Below, piece by piece: positions 9,265 through 14,944 of a stretch of 64,000 bases of DNA. The notes beneath the pieces were generated by a model. The model saw nothing but the letters and a program-made list of their open reading frames with translations. It ran no database searches and was not told where the DNA came from. Each line of letters opens with the position of its first letter. Position 1 is the stretch's first letter. The translations under genes were made by a program, and so were the position numbers. This stretch comes from Terrabacter aerolatus (GTDB taxonomy: Bacteria > Actinomycetota > Actinomycetes > Actinomycetales > Dermatophilaceae): NCBI RefSeq assembly GCF_007991735.1, contig NZ_BJYX01000002.1:248001-312000 (forward strand), written 5' to 3'.

Positions 9265-10188
9265 ATGGCCGTCGTCACCATGCGCCAGCTCCTCGAGAGC
9301 GGCGTCCACTTCGGGCACCAGACCCGTCGCTGGAACCCCAAGATGAAGCGCTTCATCATGACCGAGCGCAACGGCATCTACATCATCGACCTGCAGCAGT
9401 CGCTGACGTACATCAACAACGCCTACGAGTTCGTCAAGGAGACCGTCGCCCACGGCGGCAGCATCCTCTTCGTCGGCACGAAGAAGCAGGCCCAGGAGCC
9501 CATCGCCGAGCAGGCGACGCGCGTCGGCATGCCGTACGTCAACCACCGCTGGCTCGGTGGCATGCTCACCAACTTCCAGACGATCTCCAAGCGCCTCACG
9601 CGCCTCAAGGAGCTCGAGGAGCTGAACTTCGACGACGTGGCCGGCTCGGGCTACACGAAGAAGGAGCTGCTCATCCTCAAGCGCGAGATGATCAAGCTCG
9701 AGAAGACCCTCGGTGGCATCCGCACGATGTCCAAGGTCCCCTCGGCCGTCTGGATCGTCGACACGAAGAAGGAGCACCTCGCGGTCGACGAGGCTCGCAA
9801 GCTCGGCCTGCCGGTCATCGCGATCCTCGACACGAACTGCGACCCCGACGAGGTCGACTACAAGATCCCCGGCAACGACGACGCGATCCGCTCCGTCACG
9901 CTGCTGACCCGGGTCATCGCCGACGCCGTCGCCGACGGTCTCGTCCAGCGCTCGTCCGGCAAGTCCGGCTCCGACGCGCAGGCCGAGGAGCCGCTGGCCG
10001 AGTGGGAGCGCGAGCTCTACGCGGACGCCGCCGCCGCGACCGAGGCTCCGGCCGCCGAGGCGACCGAGGCTCCGGCCGCTGAGGCTCCCGAGGCTCCGGC
10101 CGCTGAGGCTCCCGAGGCCCCCGCCGCCGAGGCTCCCGCGACCGAGGCTCCGGCCGCCGAGGCGACGGCCGGTGCCGAGAAGGCCTGA
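9265..10188 (+). CDS. rpsB: 30S ribosomal protein S2
   Basis: S2 sits on the solvent side of the small subunit and joins late in assembly. The 307-residue product carries the invariant [22 protein letters not shown] opening, the [10 protein letters not shown] block, [10 protein letters not shown] and [12 protein letters not shown]. It is longer than typical S2 because of a low-complexity tail of about 55 residues after ERELYAD, built from A-A-E-A-P-E-A-P units. AGGGAG at 9251-9256 is a good ribosome binding site. The 200-base leader is long enough for autoregulatory structure, as S2 is known to regulate its own operon in some bacteria; no clear structure was identified. tsf follows after 71 bases. 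Confidence 0.98.
   Translation: MAVVTMRQLLESGVHFGHQTRRWNPKMKRFIMTERNGIYIIDLQQSLTYINNAYEFVKETVAHGGSILFVGTKKQAQEPIAEQATRVGMPYVNHRWLGGMLTNFQTISKRLTRLKELEELNFDDVAGSGYTKKELLILKREMIKLEKTLGGIRTMSKVPSAVWIVDTKKEHLAVDEARKLGLPVIAILDTNCDPDEVDYKIPGNDDAIRSVTLLTRVIADAVADGLVQRSSGKSGSDAQAEEPLAEWERELYADAAAATEAPAAEATEAPAAEAPEAPAAEAPEAPAAEAPATEAPAAEATAGAEKA
10030..10180 (+). repeat. Imperfect tandem repeat in the 3' end of rpsB
   Basis: Units encoding Glu-Ala-Pro-Ala-Ala-Glu-Ala recur about seven times. Several are near-identical at DNA level (gaggctccggccgctgag and variants). The tail is acidic and proline-rich, probably disordered. Copy number may vary between strains. Confidence 0.75.
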
Positions 10189-10259
10189 CGGCCTTCCGCA
10201 CCAGCCCGACCAGCTGACACACGAGTCAATCTCCACTGACGAAAAGAGCGATACAGAGC

Positions 10260-11090
10260 ATGGCGAACTACACCGCCGCTGACATCAAGGCGCTGCGCGA
10301 GCAGACCGGCGCCGGCATGATGGACGTCAAGAAGGCGCTCGACGAGGCCGACGGCGACCGCGCCAAGGCCGTCGAGATCCTTCGCGTCAAGGGCCTCAAG
10401 GGCGTCACGAAGCGTGAGGGCCGCTCGGCCTCCAACGGTCTCGTGGCGGCCTCGGCCACCGACGGCGTCGGCACCCTCGTCGAGGTCAACTGCGAGACCG
10501 ACTTCGTCGCGAAGGGCGAGAAGTTCATCGCCCTGGCCGACCAGGTCCTCACGCAGGCCGTCGCCGCCGGCGCCACCGACGCCGACTCGCTCCTCGCGAG
10601 CACGCTCGAGGACGGCAAGACCGTCAAGGAGCTGCTCGACGAGGCCAACGCCACCATCGGCGAGAAGATCGAGGTCCGCCGCGTGGCGCGCCTCGAGGGC
10701 GACAAGGTCGTGTCCTACCTCCACAAGACGAGCCCCGACCTGCCCGCGCAGATCGGCGTCCTCGTCGCGCTCGAGGGTGGCGACGAGACCGTGGGCCGCG
10801 ACGTCGCGATGCACATCGCGGCGTTCAGCCCGACCGTCCTGACGCGTGACGAGGTCCCGGCCGAGACGGTCGAGAACGAGCGTCGCGTCGCCGAGGCCAC
10901 GGCCAAGGAGGAGGGCAAGCCCGAGGCTGCTCTTCCCCGCATCGTCGAGGGTCGCGTCAACGGCTTCTTCAAGGAGAACGTCCTGCTCGAGCAGGCCTTC
11001 GCCAAGGACGCCAAGAAGACCGTCGGCAAGGTGCTCGAGGAGGGCGGCGCCACGGCGACGTCCTTCGCGCGCTTCCGCGTCGGCCAGTGA
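10260..11090 (+). CDS. tsf: Elongation factor Ts
   Basis: EF-Ts is the nucleotide exchange factor for EF-Tu. The 276-residue protein has the N-terminal UBA-like domain (ADIKALREQTGAGMMDVKKAL, about 6-26), the signature VEVNCETDFVAKGEKF around residue 80 that contacts EF-Tu, and the dimerisation core ending in FARFRVGQ. It lies 71 bases after rpsB, the near-universal pairing, and is followed by a strong stem-loop, so rpsB-tsf is a self-contained operon here. Ribosome binding is likely through GAAAAGAG near 10239-10246, somewhat far from the ATG. Confidence 0.98.
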   Translation: MANYTAADIKALREQTGAGMMDVKKALDEADGDRAKAVEILRVKGLKGVTKREGRSASNGLVAASATDGVGTLVEVNCETDFVAKGEKFIALADQVLTQAVAAGATDADSLLASTLEDGKTVKELLDEANATIGEKIEVRRVARLEGDKVVSYLHKTSPDLPAQIGVLVALEGGDETVGRDVAMHIAAFSPTVLTRDEVPAETVENERRVAEATAKEEGKPEAALPRIVEGRVNGFFKENVLLEQAFAKDAKKTVGKVLEEGGATATSFARFRVGQ

Positions 11091-11154
11091 GGTCCTGACC
11101 TCCCTCGTGCCACCGCAGCACGCGTAGCGCAGAACCCGCGCATCACGACGACGT

Positions 11155-11186
11155 ATGCCGGTCGCCCCCATCGGGGCGGCCGGCAT
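11155..11186 (+). terminator. rpsB-tsf terminator hairpin
   Basis: A 14-bp stem (11155-11168 with 11173-11186; one T-G wobble) closes a four-base loop CATC. It begins 64 bases after the tsf stop. The outer arm uses ATGCCGG from a copy of the GTATGCCG octamer. There is no T-run. Confidence 0.8.
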
Positions 11187-11244
11187 CGTCGCGTTCCGGG
11201 GCCGTCACCGGCTGTCCCGGGACCCAGTCCCCAGGAGGAGCTCC

Positions 11245-11844
11245 ATGAGCACCAGCACCGACACGCCCGGCGCCGTCGCGCAGGACGGCCCCCTGACCGT
11301 CTCGATCACCCGCCGCGTCGCCCCGGAGGACGAGCTGCTCATGCAGGCGTGGGTCCACGCGGGCACGTCGATGGCCGAGCGCTTCGAGGGCTTCCTCGGC
11401 GCCGGCTGGGTGCGGTCGGGCAGCGAGGACTGGCACATGCTCTACCGCTTCGACTCGCGCGCCCACCTCGACGCCTGGGAGCGCTCGCCCGAGCGGCTCC
11501 GGTGGCTGCGGTCGGCGGCCGACCTCGTCGAGCACCGACGCACGGAGTACCGCACCGGCATCGAGGGCTGGTTCGACGAACCGGCCTCGTCGTCGGTGCA
11601 CGAGCCCGGCGCGGGCGAGACGCCCGGCGCGACGGCGCCGCCTCGCTGGAAGCAGGCGAGCGTCATCTGGATCGCGTTCTTCCCCACGAGCCTGGCCCTG
11701 ACCTACCTCCTGCTGCCCGTCGCCGGTCACTGGCCGGTGGTGCTCCGGGTCCTCGTGACGACCCTCCTAGCGACGCCGTGGATGACCTACGTCCTCCTGC
11801 CGTTCGTGACCCGGCTCTTCGGCAGGTGGCTCCGGGGCGACTGA
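11245..11844 (+). CDS. Antibiotic biosynthesis monooxygenase-like membrane protein
   Basis: A 199-residue protein. Residues 15-110 match the dimeric alpha-beta barrel of ABM-domain proteins (TVSITRRVAPEDELLMQAWVHAG, then FLGAGWVRSGSEDWHMLYRFDSRAHLDAWERSPER). A linker is followed by two membrane helices near 133-152 and 160-185. This ABM-plus-two-helices form is usually annotated only as a hypothetical or ABM-domain protein; soluble relatives act on quinones or haem without a cofactor. The ATG has an excellent AGGAGGAG ribosome binding site at 11233-11240. It stands alone between the tsf terminator and the sulfur operon. Substrate unknown. Confidence 0.8.
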   Translation: MSTSTDTPGAVAQDGPLTVSITRRVAPEDELLMQAWVHAGTSMAERFEGFLGAGWVRSGSEDWHMLYRFDSRAHLDAWERSPERLRWLRSAADLVEHRRTEYRTGIEGWFDEPASSSVHEPGAGETPGATAPPRWKQASVIWIAFFPTSLALTYLLLPVAGHWPVVLRVLVTTLLATPWMTYVLLPFVTRLFGRWLRGD

Positions 11845-11940
11845 GGTCGATGTCGGGCAGATCCTGCGAAAGCCCTTGTGGTGCAGGCGTTTGTCTCGCA
11901 CGTCACAGCCGCGCTGTCTGGTGGCTCACAGCGCTCGGGA

Positions 11941-11954
11941 TACCCGTGGGGGTA
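11941..11954 (+). promoter_or_regulatory. CsoR/CstR-like operator overlapping the sulfur operon promoter
   Basis: TACCC-GTGG-GGGTA is a 14-bp inverted repeat of the kind bound by CsoR-family repressors, including persulfide sensors such as CstR (known operators have TACCCC/GGGGTA half-sites). Its right end overlaps a -10-like TACTTT (11953-11958), which ends six bases before the ATG at 11965. A repressor here would block a leaderless promoter of the sulfide:quinone oxidoreductase gene. No CsoR gene is in the window. Confidence 0.6.
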
Positions 11955-11964
11955 CTTTCGGATC

Positions 11965-13221
11965 ATGACCACCACCACGAGGTCGCTCGTGGTTCTGGGA
12001 GCGGGCACGGCCGGCACCATGGTCGTCAACAAGCTGAGGCACCGTCTCCCCACCACCGAGTGGCGCATCACCGTCGTCGACCGGGACGACGCCCACGACT
12101 ACCAGCCGGGCTACCTGTTCCTGCCGTTCGGGCTCATCGAGCCGGACCAGGTCAGGCGGAGCCGGCACGCGCTCATCACGGAGGGCGTCGAGCTCGTGCT
12201 CGGCGACGTCGACCGGGTGGACCCGACGGCGCGCGAGGTCTCCCTCCTGGACGGGCGCACCCTCCGTTACGACGAGCTCGTCATCGCCACCGGCACCACG
12301 CCACGCCCGGACCAGACGCCGGGCATGCTCGGGCCGGAGTGGCACCGCAGCGTCGGTGAGTTCTACACCTACGAGGGGGCGCTGGCGCTGCGTGAGTCGC
12401 TCGCCGCCTTCTCCGGGGGCCGGCTCGTCGTCCACGTCACCGAGATGCCGATCAAGTGCCCCGTGGCGCCGCTCGAGTTCACCTTCCTCGCGGACGACTT
12501 CCTGGGGCGTCGGGGTCTGCGTGACCGCACGGAGATCGTCTTCGTCACACCGCTCGACGGCGCCTTCACCAAGCCGGTCGCGAGTCGCGAGCTGGGTCAC
12601 CTGCTCGCGGACAAGAGGATCACCGTCGAGACGGACTTCCTGGTCGAGCACGTCGACCAGGAGCGCCGGGTGCTCGTGTCCTACGACGAGCGCGAGGTGC
12701 CCTACGACCAGCTCGTGACGGTCCCGCTCAACATGGGCGCCGACTTCGTCGCACGGTCGGGCCTCGGGGACGAGCTGAACTACGTCCCGGTCGACAAGCA
12801 CACGAGCCAGTCCACCGAGCACCCGTCGATCTTCGTCCTCGGCGACGCGAGCAACATCCCGACCTCCAAGGCAGGCTCGGTCGCGCACTTCTCCGTCGAG
12901 GTCTTCGCGGAGAACTTCGTCGAGCACGCCCGCGGCCAGGCGATGACGCACTCGTTCGACGGGCACGCCAACTGCTTCGTCGAGTCCGGCGGCGGCAAGG
13001 CCATGCTCCTCGACTTCAACTACGACACCGAGCCGCTCACCGGAACCTTCCCGCTGCCGCGCCTCGGCCCGATGACCCTGCTCAAGGAGTCGCGCGCCAA
13101 CCACCTCGGCAAGCTCGCGTTCCGACACCTCTACTGGAACCTCCTGCTCCCCGGACGACCTCTCGGCCTGCCCGCGCAGATGTCGATGGCGGGGAAGGTC
13201 CCCGCCGCCGTGAGCGCTTGA
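11965..13221 (+). CDS. Sulfide:quinone oxidoreductase-like FAD enzyme
   Basis: A 418-residue flavoprotein of the SQR/FCC-like family. It would oxidise sulfide, pass electrons to quinone at the membrane, and leave sulfane sulfur on an acceptor. Visible are the FAD-binding VVLGAGTAGTMV (9-20), YDELVIATGT, and the second FAD motif FVLGDASNIP (290-299). There are only two cysteines, C165 in IKCPVAPLE and C337 in ANCFVESGGG, matching the two redox cysteines of SQRs. A C-terminal amphipathic stretch (LLLPGRPLGLPAQM) could bind the membrane. TusE and DsrE2 genes follow 13 bases on, which supports a sulfur role over a generic NADH dehydrogenase. Confidence 0.85.
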   Translation: MTTTTRSLVVLGAGTAGTMVVNKLRHRLPTTEWRITVVDRDDAHDYQPGYLFLPFGLIEPDQVRRSRHALITEGVELVLGDVDRVDPTAREVSLLDGRTLRYDELVIATGTTPRPDQTPGMLGPEWHRSVGEFYTYEGALALRESLAAFSGGRLVVHVTEMPIKCPVAPLEFTFLADDFLGRRGLRDRTEIVFVTPLDGAFTKPVASRELGHLLADKRITVETDFLVEHVDQERRVLVSYDEREVPYDQLVTVPLNMGADFVARSGLGDELNYVPVDKHTSQSTEHPSIFVLGDASNIPTSKAGSVAHFSVEVFAENFVEHARGQAMTHSFDGHANCFVESGGGKAMLLDFNYDTEPLTGTFPLPRLGPMTLLKESRANHLGKLAFRHLYWNLLLPGRPLGLPAQMSMAGKVPAAVSA

Positions 13222-13234
13222 AAGGAGCGACCCC

Positions 13235-13549
13235 ATGCCCACCACGACGATCGCCGGCCATGCCGTCGAGGTCAACGACGAGGGCTTCCTGACCCGCCCG
13301 GACCAGTGGTCCGACGAGCTCGGCAGCGAGCTCGCGCGGCTCATCGGGATCGAGCTGACCGACGACCACTGGAAGCTCGTCCACTTCCTCCGCGACGACT
13401 TCGCGGAGCAGGGCGAGACCGCGACCCTGCGACGGGTCAGCACCCGGACCGGCACCCCGGTCAAGTCGCTCTTCGAGCTCTTCCCCGGCAAGCCGGCCAA
13501 GAAGATGGCCTACGTCGCAGGGCTGCCCAAGCCGAAGGGATGTGTGTGA
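13235..13549 (+). CDS. TusE/DsrC-family sulfur carrier with a single cysteine
   Basis: A 104-residue sulfur-transfer protein. Recognisable are EGFLTRPDQWSDELGSELARLIGIELTDDHWKLVHFLRDDF and the family C-terminus GLPKPKGCV, whose penultimate Cys103 carries persulfide. True DsrC has a second cysteine ten residues earlier; here that position is Tyr93, and no other cysteine exists. The protein is therefore of the TusE-like single-cysteine type and cannot form the DsrC trisulfide. There are no dsrAB genes or tusBCD in the window. Its stop shares a base with the start of the DsrE2 gene, so the two are translationally coupled. Likely acceptor of sulfur made by the upstream SQR. Confidence 0.9.
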   Translation: MPTTTIAGHAVEVNDEGFLTRPDQWSDELGSELARLIGIELTDDHWKLVHFLRDDFAEQGETATLRRVSTRTGTPVKSLFELFPGKPAKKMAYVAGLPKPKGCV

Positions 13550-14076
13550 TGACCACCCAGACCGACCGGACGCCCGAGACCGCACCGTTCGTGCCGTCGT
13601 TCGACGCGCCGGAGTCGCAGGGTCGCAAGCTCGCGATCATCTGCAGCAAGGGCAACCTCGACATGGCCTACCCGGGACTCATCCTGGCCAACGCCGCGCT
13701 CGGTGAGGGGGTGGAGACGCACCTCTTCTTCACCTTCTGGGGCTTCGACATGATCAACACGAAGACCTCCGGCGACCTGAAGTTCACGATGCTCGGCAAC
13801 ACCGCCACGCACCTGCCCCAGGGCCTCGGCGGCATCCCCGGGATGACGCACCTCGCCACCTCGCAGATGAAGAAGGCCATCGCCGACCTCGACGTCCCCG
13901 AGGTGCCGGAGTTCCTCGACCAGATCGTCGCCTCGGGCGGTCACCTGTGGGCCTGCCGCATGTCGGCGGACATGCAGCACCTGACGGAGGCGGACCTGCG
14001 CGACGACGTCGAGGGCATCATCTCCGCGTCCGACTTCATCGAGCTGACCGACGGGGCGCAGCTGCTCTTCATCTGA
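13549..14076 (+). CDS. DsrE2-like sulfur-transfer protein
   Basis: A 175-residue member of the DsrE/DsrF/DrsH-like superfamily, DsrE2 branch. Signature stretches are LAIICSKGNLDMAYPGLILA (about 28-47), THLFFTFWGFDMIN, and GGHLWACRMSADMQ. C32 and C136 are the candidate persulfide-carrying cysteines. DsrE2 proteins pair with rhodanese, TusA or DsrC-like carriers and move sulfane sulfur in the cytoplasm; some are membrane-bound, but no helix is evident here. It is the last gene of the SQR-TusE-DsrE2 operon and is followed by a hairpin at 14101. Confidence 0.9.
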   Translation: MTTQTDRTPETAPFVPSFDAPESQGRKLAIICSKGNLDMAYPGLILANAALGEGVETHLFFTFWGFDMINTKTSGDLKFTMLGNTATHLPQGLGGIPGMTHLATSQMKKAIADLDVPEVPEFLDQIVASGGHLWACRMSADMQHLTEADLRDDVEGIISASDFIELTDGAQLLFI

Positions 14077-14100
14077 GCGGCCGTGGGGGAGTGGAGTCGA

Positions 14101-14120
14101 CCGGGCCGGTGTGGGCCCGG
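14101..14120 (+). terminator. Terminator of the sulfur operon
   Basis: CCGGGCC (14101-14107) pairs perfectly with GGCCCGG (14114-14120) around a six-base loop, 25 bases after the DsrE2 stop. No T-run. Confidence 0.65.
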
Positions 14121-14126
14121 CCGACC

Positions 14127-14145
14127 TTCACACGATCTCCACACG
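14127..14145 (+). promoter_or_regulatory. PhoP-box-like direct repeat upstream of the two-component genes
   Basis: TTCACACG (14127-14134) and TCCACACG (14138-14145) recur with an 11-bp period, the spacing at which OmpR/PhoB-family regulators bind. The pair ends 30 bases before a -10-like TAGGCT (14176-14181), and the regulator gene starts at 14189. Autoregulation by the encoded response regulator is a reasonable guess. Confidence 0.4.
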
Positions 14146-14188
14146 TCGCACCCTCGCCGCCCCCGCGCCCGCTCCTAGGCTCGGGGAC

Positions 14189-14944
14189 ATGAACCAGGGG
14201 TATGCCGCATCGTCGGCGAGCGCCGCCGCTCCGACGCTGCTCGTCGTCGAGGACGACCCGACGATCAACCAAGCCGTCACCGATCGCCTTGTGGCTGAAG
14301 GCTTCCGGGTGGTCCAGGCCTTCGACGGCCCGGGCGCGGTCGCCGCTCACGGCGAGCACGCTCCCGACCTCGTCGTGCTCGACCTCATGCTGCCCGGCTT
14401 CGACGGCCTCGAGGTCTGCCGGCGCATCCAGGGCGAGCGCCCGGTGCCGGTCCTCATGCTCACGGCACGTGCCGACGAGACCGACCTGCTCGTGGGCCTC
14501 GGTGTCGGCGCCGACGACTACGTGACCAAGCCGTTCCGCATGCGCGAGGTCGTCGCCCGGATCCGGGCCCTGCTCCGGAGGGTGGACCGCGCCCGGGAGC
14601 TGGCCTTGGAGCAGCCGCCGGTGCTCGCCGTCGGTGACCTCTTCGTGGACCGCGGGTCGCGCCGCGTCACGGTGCGGGGGAGCGAGGTGCACCTGACCCC
14701 GCTCGAGTTCGACCTGCTGCTGGCGCTGGCCTCCGATCCCGGTGCCGTGCGAGGGCGTGACGAGCTGATGCGGGAGGTCTGGGGCTGGGCCGACGCCGGT
14801 GGCACGCGCACCCTGGACAGCCACGTGAAGTCCTTGCGCGCCAAGGTCGGTGGCGAGCGCGTGCGCACCGTCCACGGCGTCGGCTACGCGCTCGAGACCG
14901 GTCCGGTGGCCACCGACGAGCTGGACGGTCCGGTCCAGCCGTGA
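14189..14944 (+). CDS. OmpR/PhoB-family response regulator
   Basis: A 251-residue two-component regulator. The receiver domain (about 16-130) has acidic pocket E21-D22-D23, phospho-acceptor D65 in VVLDLMLPGFDG, T91 in MLTARADE and K113 in YVTKPF. The C-terminal winged-helix DNA-binding domain shows LTPLEFDLLLALASDPGAV, RDELMREVWG and LDSHVKSLRAKVGG...VRTVHGVGYAL. The kinase gene starts within its stop (GTGA overlap), so regulator and kinase form one coupled pair. TAGGCT ending seven bases before the ATG predicts leaderless transcription. The signal sensed is unknown. Confidence 0.93.
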   Translation: MNQGYAASSASAAAPTLLVVEDDPTINQAVTDRLVAEGFRVVQAFDGPGAVAAHGEHAPDLVVLDLMLPGFDGLEVCRRIQGERPVPVLMLTARADETDLLVGLGVGADDYVTKPFRMREVVARIRALLRRVDRARELALEQPPVLAVGDLFVDRGSRRVTVRGSEVHLTPLEFDLLLALASDPGAVRGRDELMREVWGWADAGGTRTLDSHVKSLRAKVGGERVRTVHGVGYALETGPVATDELDGPVQP

